A stretch of DNA of 64,000 bases from Silurus meridionalis (lineage: Eukaryota; Chordata; Actinopteri; Siluriformes; Siluridae). This document shows positions 36,009 to 46,442 of this stretch, piece after piece. The stretch is from positions 17,321,811-17,385,810 of the forward strand of contig NC_060904.1 in assembly GCF_014805685.1 (NCBI RefSeq). Direction: 5' to 3'. The position numbers and the translations under genes are program-made. The notes beneath the pieces were generated by a model. It was not told where the DNA came from. It saw only the letters and a program-made list of their open reading frames with translations, and searched no databases. The first letter of the stretch is position 1. Every line of letters begins with the position of its first letter.

Positions 36009-36346
36009 TTTATGTAGAATGTAGAATCAGCTATAGCCTCTGGCACCTTCAGACTAACCATAAAGCTGAAAGTGCAACATTATATGGTAAAGGCAGGAAT
36101 CTGTTCAGGATATTGAATAATAAACTAAATGAAATATTGGGGCTGTAGAGTTTAAATGGCTATAAACCCAAGGGTGGGCCACACCCACCTGTATACTGTA
36201 CTGAAAATAGTGTTGGTTTGGTTTTTACTTCTCCAAAAAATGTTTTTAAAACAACTGAATCTCAAAGAGAAATTGTATTTAGACATTAGTGGTGGACAAG
36301 TGAGGCACCAAAAAGACACAAAGACCTTTACAGAAGCATATATATT

Positions 36347-36372
36347 TGTGTGTGTGTGTGTGTGTGTGTGTC
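36347..36372 (+). repeat. (TG)n microsatellite next to the stop of gene 4
   Basis: About 12 TG units, 12 bases past the stop codon of the minus-strand gene at 36385. Confidence 0.9.
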
Positions 36373-36384
36373 TGGGGAAAGGAA

Positions 36385-37068
36385 TCACTTGCACCTCCCG
36401 AGAGCCTCCTGCATCTTCTCTTGTACATCTTCCATGTTCTTGCTCCACTCCTCGATCAGACCTTCCTCATCATCACCGATGATGGCAGCGTAACCCATCA
36501 GAGCGATAAGGCCGATGCAGAACAGGTAGGTGAGATGTGTGCAGAGGCGCTCCATCACCCCACGATCTCCTTTTGAGTAAGTCATGTAGACCTGGAGGAT
36601 GGGCCGGCTGAAGAGCTTGGATTTGCCCATGACACCATCATAGAGTGTGTGAAGGTTTTGGTCGCCCATGTCGTTGGCATAGCTTTCCTCAAATTCATCA
36701 CACCTGCTCTTCTTGTACTCGGGCCGTGCCTCCACCACCTTCATGAACATACGGAACTGGTTTCGCAAGTTCACCTCTACGCCGCTGTACTGCTTGTCCA
36801 ACGTCTCCTTCTGGATCAGACACAACACACCACGGTTCTGCTCTGAAATACTTTCCAGGGCTTTGTTCACACTGCCAAACTCACGGCGAAGAGTTTGAAT
36901 ATCCTCATCATCCACGTGGTGGAGGACGACACGGATCAGTGAGCCAGCAACACCAAAGATGGGATTCACCACAGCAGCTGCTGATGAGATGGTAGCTACA
37001 CACTCCAGCACCCTCACCAGGCCTCGCTTCAGCTTGTCTTGGTCCTCTAAGATGTCGATGTCAGCCAT
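36385..37068 (-). CDS. rpz-like: Rapunzel-like protein, short form (gene 4)
   Basis: A single-exon CDS of 227 codons with only the N-terminal module of the family. Residues 28-50 are hydrophobic (ISSAAAVVNPIFGVAGSLIRVVL). A helical region leads to NLHTLYDGVMGK (138-149) and the hydrophobic LFCIGLIALMGYAAI (182-196), then the acidic GDDEEG. C176, W208 and C226 are the family-conserved residues. The protein ends two codons after the second cysteine region, exactly where the long paralogues continue into their KYDW module. The stop is a clean TGA and no remnant of the second module is visible downstream, where a TG repeat begins. The LFCIGLIALMG block is closer to the long genes than to gene 5. 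The ATG (GCCATGG) is preceded by an acceptor (TTCTTCCAATCAG) 23 bases upstream. Confidence 0.92.
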   Translation of the reverse strand: MADIDILEDQDKLKRGLVRVLECVATISSAAAVVNPIFGVAGSLIRVVLHHVDDEDIQTLRREFGSVNKALESISEQNRGVLCLIQKETLDKQYSGVEVNLRNQFRMFMKVVEARPEYKKSRCDEFEESYANDMGDQNLHTLYDGVMGKSKLFSRPILQVYMTYSKGDRGVMERLCTHLTYLFCIGLIALMGYAAIIGDDEEGLIEEWSKNMEDVQEKMQEALGRCK

Positions 37069-37383
37069 GGCAAAAAAACAGAAACGTTGGCCTGATTGGA
37101 AGAAAAAAAAATATATTTAAACCATATAATAAACAGAGCACTTTGTATTCAACCAAATTAATTTACAGATTATACAGATCCTGGATTCTCATTTGATTGA
37201 ATCCCAGTTCAAATCATTTCACCCTCATATAATGTGAAGAAGTTGAAGGGGATGAAGTTATCTAAGGCACTCTATATTAACTCTCATACGCTGACAGACA
37301 GGAAATATTTTACAGTGGATCCTTTTAGAAAACTACTCGTAATGCGATCGATTGTAAAGCTTGGAGCTTTCGGTGCTCTACCG

Positions 37384-37406
37384 TATGCAAAACACTTCTT
37401 TGCATA
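37384..37406. promoter_or_regulatory. Inverted octamer-like pair upstream of gene 4
   Basis: TATGCAAA at 37384-37391 and its reverse complement TTTGCATA at 37399-37406 are separated by 7 bases. Both resemble the POU octamer ATGCAAAT. They lie about 320 bases upstream of the ATG of gene 4, inside the 0.9 kb gap between genes 5 and 4. The regulatory role is inferred. Confidence 0.35.
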
Positions 37407-37595
37407 TTGCTTTGCGGTGAGTAGCTGAAATGCACAGAGTGAGCTACATGTCCTTAAAAGAAGGTCAGTATATGCTGAGAACATCATTCCTTATTCAATC
37501 TTTTATGACAAGAAAATAAAGTACTGCTAAATGCTATCAAGGGACAGTAAACTAACATCAATAAAACCAAAGCCTTTACTTGGAAAAGTCAAACA

Positions 37596-37601
37596 TTTAT
37601 T
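37596..37601 (-). terminator. Candidate polyadenylation signal, rapunzel-like gene 5
   Basis: AATAAA on the minus strand about 370 bases past the stop of the gene at 37973. It leaves about 500 bases for the promoter and leader of gene 4. Confidence 0.5.
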
Positions 37602-37972
37602 TTAGCACAAACAATAAAACAGTATGGTCCACAATTACAAAGGATCAGAAAAGAGACCAAAATCAGAATAAAAAAAGATACACACACATGTTGGTGCAAA
37701 AATGTCCAGCTTGTTTGACTCTACATTCAGCAACACATTTAGATTCATATCATATAATATTTTGCATAATCTGTTTAAAGTGAATAAAAAACATTTGAAG
37801 AGATTTTAAGTGCTAAGCCAAAATAGAAAACAATACAAGAATAGAAAGAAACCAGTTTCTTATTGCCCGTAATATAAATAGCATTGATTGTGTTTATATT
37901 TGTCTCTATTATAAAGCAGTAGAAATTTAGACAGCGGTGGTTTAACAACCTTTCAGTGCATTTAGTATCATC

Positions 37973-38650
37973 CTACTCGCTACACTCATCCAGGACTTCT
38001 TGCATCTTGGTTTGAATTTCGATGACCCTTTGAGCCCACTTTTCCCTGACCTCGTCCTCGTCATCCTCCGTGACTGCGTAGTAGGCCATCAGTGACATGA
38101 GGCCGATTTGGAAGAGGTGAGCTAGATGAGCGCATCTCGCCTCCATGATCTTTCTGTTCCTGTCGCAGTGCTCTAGATAAGCCGTCAGCAACGGCCTCCC
38201 AAAAACTCTATTCCTTCCATTGATGCCTTGATAGAACACATCCAAGCTCAGGTCGCTCTTGTCCTTTTCATAGGTATCCTTAAAATCTTCCATGTAGCGC
38301 TCACCATCATTGGGGTTCGCTCTTATACGCTCCACCATGGTGTTCAAGGCACCATATTGGTGCTTGATGTATTCCTCGTATTTGCCGAAAGTTTCGTTGA
38401 TTTCGTCAATGCGGATTTGGCGCAGCGTTTTCTTGTTCTGCTCAGAGATGCTCTCCAGCTTGTCATGAATCTGCTTGAAGTCCTTATCCAGCACATTGCC
38501 TTCATCTTCCACCAGGCCTTTTCTTACTACACCAACCAGTGAGGTGACGATGCCAAACAGTGGGTCAATTGAGGAGGCAAAGGAGGAAACTTTCTCCACA
38601 TAACCCAGCACCTTGGCTGCAGTTTGTTTGATTTGCTCCTTGTCTGCCAT
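37973..38650 (-). CDS. rpz-like: Rapunzel-like protein, short form (gene 5)
   Basis: A single-exon CDS of 225 codons starting at MADKEQIKQTAAKVLGYVEK. The reading frame stays open further upstream to 38782, but an acceptor (TTCTTTTCAG) at 38704 shows that part is intron. The first ATG after the acceptor is at 38650, leaving 53 bases of leader. Residues 22-45 are hydrophobic (SSFASSIDPLFGIVTSLVGVV). The middle is charged and helical, with LDVFYQGINGRNRVF (136-150) as the family block, HLFQIGLMSLMAYYAV (178-193), then the acidic EDDEDE. C173, W205 and C223 are conserved. The protein ends at DECSE and lacks the second module of the long forms. I think zebrafish rpz5 is the likely counterpart, but cannot prove orthology. 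A TATA promoter and leader exon lie near 39.6 kb. Confidence 0.92.
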   Translation of the reverse strand: MADKEQIKQTAAKVLGYVEKVSSFASSIDPLFGIVTSLVGVVRKGLVEDEGNVLDKDFKQIHDKLESISEQNKKTLRQIRIDEINETFGKYEEYIKHQYGALNTMVERIRANPNDGERYMEDFKDTYEKDKSDLSLDVFYQGINGRNRVFGRPLLTAYLEHCDRNRKIMEARCAHLAHLFQIGLMSLMAYYAVTEDDEDEVREKWAQRVIEIQTKMQEVLDECSE

Positions 38651-39563
38651 GTATGCAGGTGGATCACTGGCTTGATGTCTACTGAGCCTGTGGTCCCCTG
38701 ATTCTGAAAAGAAAAAAAAAAAAGAAGGAAACAATGTGTCAATAAACCAAACTGGAACTACACACCTACACAACTGAGCCACTTTTCACTAAACAAGTTG
38801 TTAAAAAGATCTCACTTCCTCCCTTCATTTTCTTGATCTAAACACGTACTTTAATTGCCATCTATGCAGATTAGTAGGTTGCTGTCCAGTTCTGAAACAA
38901 CGAACGAGAGAACGTGGCAGGTACCAATAAAATACGCTGCTCATTATGGATCAGCTTTATAGACCATGACCTGACCCCAGATTTGATTCCATTCTATACA
39001 GACTATTATTTTAGTATTTATTAAAGTTGGGCATGAAAAACCAAACTGAAGGCCATTATGGACGCCTGTATACATTTCTATAAAACGCTGGATTTAAATA
39101 ATGCATCATAAAGGCTACTGGCCACGTAAACAAAATGTAAACAACAGCTCTTTTCATGTAATGTTCATGTCATTGATTTTTATACAACAATGAATCACAG
39201 GCTGTCAATCGGTCTGTTATTGCCAAACCACAACCAGTTATGGAAAATCTGGTTTAATATCCATTCTGCTTTGACAAGAGGCCGACATTAAAAGAAAAAG
39301 CACAGTTATAGACAGAATAAACCCCCAGAATGCACAATTTCATCATAAGTTTATGCTGTTGCATAATATAGAAACTGCATCTAGCACTGAAGCTCTGCCC
39401 ATTGTCAGGCTAAACTGGTTAGCTTAAAATGAAAACAACCCACACAATGACTCCCTCAATCGTATCTCAATGAAACGCCATTACAAAATGGTTTCATATG
39501 AGGCATACTGACTAAAATCATTGTACAGGAAAAGAGAAAACGGGCCCAAGCTAAGGATCTTAC

Positions 39564-39643
39564 CTGTTTAATGTCTGTAGCTGTTCCCTTCCTAATGGTG
39601 CTGCTGTGTTTTTCGTGCAGGCAGCCACTATCTGAGCGTCAGG
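39564..39643 (-). other. 5' noncoding exon of rapunzel-like gene 5
   Basis: The minus strand ends GACATTAAACAG before GTAAGATC, a strong donor. The start is estimated about 27 bases below the TATA box at 39670-39677. It splices to the acceptor at 38704 across about 860 bases. Confidence 0.6.
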
Positions 39644-39669
39644 CTGGAGAGACCGCCCCTGCCTCTGTG

Positions 39670-39677
39670 ATATATAT
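39670..39677 (-). promoter_or_regulatory. TATA box of rapunzel-like gene 5
   Basis: CCATATATATCAC on the minus strand, followed by a GC-rich initiator region (GAGGCAGGGGCGGTCTC) and the leader exon. Spacing fits a TATA promoter. Confidence 0.55.
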
Positions 39678-40052
39678 GGCCAGGGTGAGGGAGTGACTCA
39701 TATCTGAGCAATGCTCATTGGGTTAGGGAGGGGAGGAAAAGGGAGAGAAAAAAATGCAGCCCTTCCGCAGTCCCTTCTTACAGCTCAGAAAATGGCTGCC
39801 ACGCTTCTCGCTGCAGTTGTTTAGCAGCAATTCAAAAGTATGTATATATGCTTTAAAGACCTGGGCGTAATGAGAAATGAGCAGAAAGAAATTCAGGAAG
39901 TGGATACCAAGGGAACTAGTATTTCCAGATACGGATAAAAAAAAAAAAAAAGAAGTGAGAGGGAAAAAAAAAATTCTATTGAAAAAGTAAAGGCAGAGCT
40001 GACAATTGGGGAATGTGGTATAATAGCTTTAACACTGTTCACATTGTATATG

Positions 40053-40175
40053 CAGCTGCTCTACAACTGTTCACACTGCAACCCAATTCTGTTCAGCTGC
40101 CCGTTTAAAACAGCTGTAAGTCACTTTATAACAGCTGTAGGTCACTTTAAAAACAGCTGTAGGTCGCTTTAAAGG
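40053..40175 (-). promoter_or_regulatory. Tandem E-box array upstream of gene 5
   Basis: Five CAGCTG E-boxes within 107 bases (40053, 40094, 40111, 40132, 40154). The last three head near-identical 21-22 base units (CAGCTGTAGGTCACTTTAAA). The array is about 380-500 bases upstream of the TATA box of gene 5. Such E-boxes bind bHLH factors; function here is inferred. Confidence 0.45.
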
Positions 40176-41358
40176 TTTGGGGGCTTTTCTATACTCTAGT
40201 TTTGAGTATATATGATGTGGTTGTAAAACTTGAGTTATTGGGACAGTGTGATAAATTGAATGGAACAGTGAGAGATATTACAACAATCACCTTCTTCATG
40301 AGGCTTTTTATTTCAGCTTTGATGTCTCTAAATATTCACAGCACATGGTGCATCATGGTCTATTAGAACTTCACACTTTCAAAGAGGATGTTGCTATATG
40401 GTGTTACACTACAGCAGCATTTCAAATATGTTTTTATTTGGGGAAAAAAATGCTATAACAACAAAAATAATACTAGTCCAGCCCTGAAAGAGGACAAAAG
40501 TCCCCAAAAGGAAGATATTAATCTTGTTAAAATAAAAGCTCAACAGAAAATAACCCTTTCACGAATGACTTGCATCGTATAAAAAATATGATAATTTATT
40601 TCAATGAACCATGATTGATTATTCATTACCATTAAAATATTTTATTCCAAATCAGATTTTACGCTGATAACATTAGAATAAGTTACACTGCAGCTGCAAT
40701 TACAATGATAAGTTTGATGTTTAGCTCAGAAAAGCTAAAGTTTTATGTTGAACTGTTTTTTGGGTCTGTAGTTAGAGGATTTTAGACTGGATGGATGTTT
40801 ACGATGAACATGAGCTCCATTCTGTGGCATTTTTTTTTTTTGGGACGTAGCACCTTTTTAAAGGTTTCCTCAGAGAGATAATTAACACCGGATATTAAAA
40901 AATATACAGAAAAAAAAAAGATAAAAAAAATAAGATTTTCAGCAAATCTCAGAATAGATTTCATTAAAATAATTATGATTTTTATTCCCTTGAAGACTAT
41001 AAAATGTTGACTATTCCTTCAAACCAAAACAGAAACCTTAAAAGTGAAATGACCAACCCTAAGCCTTTAGGCATCAAAACTCAATGTCCAATTATGTGAA
41101 AGATATAAAAGAAATAATTTCTGGTATGCTGGAATTCATTCATAAGAAAATTATGAATGAATTTATTACTGGAAGAGTTTATGAAAATACATATGCAATC
41201 ACTGAATCATTGTGTGATGATAAAAAGATTAATAAATACTGGTCATTGATCAAAAATAAATAATAATAATAATAATAATCAACAGAAACAAAAAGAAAAG
41301 AAAATTCTTAAACTGAATTTGTATTCTGCATTGTGAGGGTGAAGGTAACGCTCTGAAA

Positions 41359-41523
41359 GACCAAACAAGGCAAAGTTCAGAAAGCACAGATGTGAGTAGA
41401 CTTGATTATTTGTTTATGACTGAAATCAAACAGTCATACTTGTCATATGATGCACACCGACGCACATATTCACTATGGGCAAGTCTGTGACACGATATTT
41501 ATCTGTTCATGATGTATTTCCAC
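41359..41523 (+). repeat. Duplicated noncoding segment, copy 1
   Basis: Shares GGCAAAGTT, TTGTCATATGATGCACACC, GGGCAAGTCTGTGACACGAT and TGTATTTCCAC in the same order with 42671-42835. Diverged, direct orientation, about 1.3 kb apart. Confidence 0.5.
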
Positions 41524-42067
41524 ACAATTACTTTTCCATTCTGTGGCATATTATATGTCAAATTCTGAAAAACTCTGTAGACTTAAAACTGTAACGTCTC
41601 CCATTGAAGAAACTTTTAAACTGAGTGGTTCCTGAGAGCTGTTTTTTATGAAACATAAGGCAGAGAGCCAAAAAAGTTATTTTCAAGAATAAACAAGAAA
41701 CTAGATTTCTAGTCCTAGAGTTTATTTACTTCCTGATGCAGCTAAATAGATTCACTGTATAAAAGCTTCCAGGCTGCAGTGATTCGATCACGAGCACAGA
41801 TATGAGGGCCGATACAATGTTTTACGCCGTGAACGTGAGATATTTTCGCCTGACGTGAATCTGATCATCTTGCAGGATGAGAAAAGGGACATAACTTCAC
41901 AACAAATGTTATAACTTCTCTTGGTTCGTTGTGAGGATGTCAGTGTCTTAATATTTACTTCATATAAAGAGCTCTAACATCGGTATTAAAACTTTGACAG
42001 TAAATAGGATTAAAGAATCTCATCAATAAGCTTTAAGAACAGGTTTGTGGGAAAAGCAGGGCCTTAC

Positions 42068-42114
42068 GTTGCAGTGTCCAAAGGAAATAGTGTCGTCTCA
42101 GGTACGAAGAGCCT
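42068..42114 (-). other. Orphan exon candidate
   Basis: On the minus strand a strong acceptor (CCTCCCTCTTGTTTTCTTGC then AG) is followed by 47 bases and the donor GTAAGG. It may be a leader exon of rapunzel-like gene 5 used from a more distal promoter, or part of an unknown gene. I cannot assign it. Confidence 0.3.
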
Positions 42115-42670
42115 CTGCAAGAAAACAAGAGGGAGGAATTAAAGATCACAAAAAAAATTCATAAAGAATAAAACAATCAGAAGTGCTCTTATTTATTTAT
42201 TTATTTATTAGCAGAATAAAAATGCGAACCAAAACAAAAGTGCTTATAATCTCAGGTTATAGGGCTTTTTTTCTATAATGAATTAAAAGGAACTTTAAGT
42301 AAAAAAAAAAAATCATAATAAAAGCATTATTTAGCATCAGAATGACATGGAAAATCAGAATCAGCAATTTTTTGAATAGATTTAATAAGAAAAATTAATA
42401 TAAATATGAAGACTCCTCTAACAGAGCAGACACTGAACTGTTTGTATATAATTACATCATTACTAATAGAAACAGGAACCTAAAAACTTAAAAAATGTGA
42501 TGAATGAACTGCGTGCGTTTGTGGAAATATTATAATGATAAGCCTGCAGTAAAAATACTTTTCCACAGAAGCTAAAAGAAATTCATAAAAACTTGAAAAT
42601 GTAGATTCCATTCTAAGGTTGAATAATGCTTTGTGTTTGTGTCATAATGTTTGCAATTATCCATCTCCCA

Positions 42671-42835
42671 GACCACGCTTGGCAAAGTTTGGTAAGCAGA
42701 GTACCAAACCAGACTTTATAATTTATGCTTATTGGCTAAAATCAGTAGCCTTTGTCATGTGACTCACACCTACTCACTTTTTCACTAGGGGCAGATCTGT
42801 GACACGATATGCATCTGTTCAGCCTGTATTTCCAC
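42671..42835 (+). repeat. Duplicated noncoding segment, copy 2
   Basis: Counterpart of 41359-41523; the core TCTGTGACACGATAT is identical in both. Confidence 0.5.
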
Positions 42836-43657
42836 TATTACTACAACTACCATTTTTTGTTTTTTTTTTGTTTTTTTTGCGCTTGCCTAGTCTTAAACGC
42901 ACTATGAGGGTTCCCCAAGAAAACCATAGGGGGCGCTAATTTACACTTTTTCGATTTATGACCAAAAACATCACATTCTCAAAAGACATCCTGCCACCTG
43001 AGCTCCAGTGTAACCCTTTACATCCCTGACACTTTTAAACACTACATACAAATGTGATTTACAAACCCAGATTCCCAAACAGCCATGAATTAATGAATGG
43101 ATTAATTAAAAAAAAAGCTAAAAAAATTTATCATTTCAAATTGTTTCATTATCAGATTTAACCTCTTCTTTACCTGGAATCTGGATACGAATTAAAAAGT
43201 GATCTCATTTTGCCTTAAATATCTGAACTAATAACAGTCAATTTCTTCTATAAATATATATAAATGTTCAGAATTGCACAATCGCTCTAGTTTTCAGTTG
43301 CAGGAATCAAGCCAATTTCTATTTTTAAGCAATTAAAGGGTTAAAAATATGCTTAGGTTCAATAAATACATTTAATAAAAAAATTTATATCATATTTATG
43401 GAAGACAAAAACTACATGACCAAAGTAAACATTATTTAGATGCTTTTTGCAAATATTCACAAAATTTTATCTATCTTCAGGTGGGGGTCACTTCAATTTA
43501 TATACAAAGTATTATCAGCAATATATATTTACATATATAATATGTAATATTAATTTTAAAAAATTATACTTTTTCAAATATTCTAAAACTTAATAAATCC
43601 TTGAAGGTTTATATTTTTAGAGACTAGATCATAGAAATTAGTGTTTACATGCATCTG

Positions 43658-43696
<39 letters not shown>

Positions 43697-44490
43697 AAAA
43701 TCCACAACAATTTAAAAAGGATTGAAGCTTTTTCTCTCTTAAATTGTGTTTATTTAGGCCTAAAAATCATTATTTAATGTGATTGTTTCATTATTAAGCA
43801 TTTAGTCCAGTATTGGACACTTTGTCACAACCTTAAAAATCCCACACAATGTTACAGTTTAATAGTGAATGAAACGCAGCATGACTGAGGCTCCATTGAG
43901 GAAGTGAGCAACATGAATCTGCTTTCACTCTTGAGAGCGGCCATATTTAAATCTCCCTGTAAACACACAGAGGGAGTAAATATCAACTATTTGACTAGCA
44001 AAGTTACACAGAATGCACAGGAGATGATATTTGCATAAATATATTCCGTTTGAGAGCCTCTCCTTCTTTATATTGTACCTTTTTTGATTGTTTTTAATCT
44101 CCTTTCACAGGGCATAGCCCTAGTGCTAATATTAGCACTTCTATTGGCCAGAAGATCCAAGAACAGAAAAAACTCCTGAAGAACTACTTCAAGAGGATAT
44201 GACAAGACAATTTAAGGCCTTCCTATTGATATTGTGAGTACTGAAAACTTGCACATATCCTCCACAGTGGAGCAACCAGTCACCTTTCTGCCTGGCTCAG
44301 CTATAGCGCCCCCTAGCAGCCTCTCCATATTTCCTTGTTTGTGCTTCATACCAAGTCCTCTCCTTTCTTTTTTCTGCCCATAAAAATCTAATACATCACA
44401 TCCTTTGCCATAAATATGATTCATGACACCTCACAATCAACCCATCCATCCATTGGGAGTCTAGGCAATGGCCAAGACAGCTCTTCTTAC
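42836..44490. other. Intergenic, no gene seen
   Basis: AT-rich with one (CA)n. ATAGGGGGCGCTA (42921) and TAGCGCCCCCTAGCAG (44303) resemble partial CTCF sites. Confidence 0.35.
43660..43694 (+). repeat. (CA)n microsatellite
   Basis: About 17 CA units. Confidence 0.95.
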
Positions 44491-44638
44491 CTCTTCACAG
44501 CAGCTATATCTCTCCTCAAAGTCCAAATCCGTGTGCACTTCTTCTTCCCAGCAATCCTTGCAAAAGGGCCACTTCCATGTCAGATCTGTGTAGGGGTGTT
44601 CATAATGGACCATACCATTTTCTATGCCATAGAAGACC
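44491..44638 (-). other. Orphan coding-exon candidate
   Basis: On the minus strand an acceptor (GCACCCACCAG) and a donor (GAG then GTAAGA) bound 148 bases that read one base plus 49 open codons. The peptide is rich in aromatic, acidic and Cys residues (VFYGIENGMVHYEHPYTDL, later WKWPFCKDCWEEEVH). I do not recognise it. It could be a single exon of an unseen gene, a transposon remnant, or chance. Confidence 0.25.
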
Positions 44639-44699
44639 CTGGTGGGTGCAAATCACCCCATTAGGAACCACAGACGCATGAGCCACCACTTGCTCCACA

Positions 44700-46378
44700 A
44701 AAAAATCTATATATTCAGCCCTCCATTATTCAGCTCTTGCCTTAGACTGTACACATCCTCCCCCAGTCACATTTGAATATTCCAGTCTCCCAACAGTCAA
44801 ATAGACCCTACAGAGTGGCAACTGGCTCTATGGAGACAGCTGGAGGCGCACAGACTATCAAAGGGCTAATTGAGAGCCTGTCTGGCTTTACCACTTGTTC
44901 CAAAGAGCCATAAATTATCTTGGGGGCAAATATAAGTTCAGAGTGGGCTATTCATATAGATATTAATTAAATAAATCCAGAGAAACGGTCACTGAAATAT
45001 AAGATATCCACTAAGACAGACGGAGCCATAAGGAACTGACGCGCCTCTCCAAAGGTGCAGGTGTGCGTCCACAAACAAATACCTAATTATTACTCCAAAC
45101 AAACACAGCACAGAGACTTATTTGCGTTCCAAAATATCAAAATGTTTTTAGAACAAACATACAAGAGATTTTAGACGTCAGGGCTGATCTGTGCCAAAAA
45201 TATATTTTTTTATATTTATTTAAAATCCTATTTAATTGTTCAGTTTTGTTAAGACGCCATGTCATTCAAAGTCAATAAGTCCATGCTAGATTATATGTTA
45301 CTAGCTTAAAAACATTTTAAAATACTAATTTTAGACAACAGAAAGACTGGGATACTTATTGGGCAGGATTATATCGTGTATTATGGAAAGCATTGTGGGG
45401 CGGGTGATGACCACGCACCCGACTTCTGCAAACACGCGCATATAAAATGTAAAATACGTTTATATTTTTTTATTTTTATATTTATGATATTTTTTATATT
45501 TTATATAATGTTTTTTGTCCGTTTTCAGATGCACATATGATTCATTTATCTGTGAAGAATTAAGAATCGAACATGTCAGCGCGCTGACGCATCATGGCGC
45601 GCGTCAGGATCCACATCCAAAACCTTTATTTCCAGGAAGATCTTCTTCAGGATGTATAGAAGCATTTTTTTGTATTTAAGCACAGCACTGACAGACATTT
45701 CTGTATGTGGAATTCCAAGGACATCAGAGGAAAGTGCGAGTCTGGACATGTCCTTCAGCCTATACGTCCATACCTCCCCTCTCCTCAGCCCCCTTAAACA
45801 CAGTAAACAGAAAAAATACTTAAATGTAAGCTCCAGCCTGAGTGTGTCTGTGTGTGCATGAACTTTCGAGCTGTAAAAAAAAGATCCCGTTATTTCGACC
45901 ATCAAGAAAGAGCATGCAATAAATAAAGCAGCAGGTGCGTGAACATCTGCTAAACAACCGCATGCGCAACGCAAACCCACCCGCAACATGGTGTAACCGC
46001 ATATAATGTCCGTGTTCATTCTAACAGACAACAGAAATGATGAAACGAGTCGTTTAGATGCCCAACAAAGAAAACATACCCGGATGAATAATTAAAAATC
46101 TCTATCTGGCATCAGAAGCCCATAGCGCTCTAAACCCCTCAATGAACCTTCATGTTACCAGAAACATGCGCGTTCACGAAATACAACAGCTTAATGTTTA
46201 AGGCAGTGATCAGATCCAGTCCCACAGAGATCTTTAGTGTTCACCTCAAACCCCCAGACTTTGCTTTATCATCATAACAGCAACCTGGTCAGTTGTATGG
46301 CAATATGTTCTGGTGAAAAAAAATGTTGTATTGTGGAATAGCAAATGTGTCTTACAGATGCCAATCAATTTCAGAGCA
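44700..46378. other. Intergenic, no gene seen
   Basis: No recognisable gene. A CpG-rich patch near 45560-45620 contains the perfect palindrome GTCAGCGCGCTGAC at 45575-45588. A 151-codon open frame on the minus strand (45576-46031) has no domain I recognise. Confidence 0.4.
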
Positions 46379-46439
<61 letters not shown>

Positions 46440-46442
46440 ACA
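46379..46442 (+). repeat. (CA)n microsatellite
   Basis: About 31 CA units with one TA interruption. Confidence 0.95.

Noticed and set aside
38651..38782. N-terminal extension of rapunzel-like gene 5 (44 extra codons)
   Set aside because: It crosses a strong splice acceptor with a long pyrimidine tract at 38704. The extra peptide has a Phe run from that tract and matches nothing in the family.
45576..46031. Open frame of 151 codons on the minus strand
   Set aside because: No recognisable domain, no paralogue here, no promoter or splice support; a chance frame in a CpG-containing patch.
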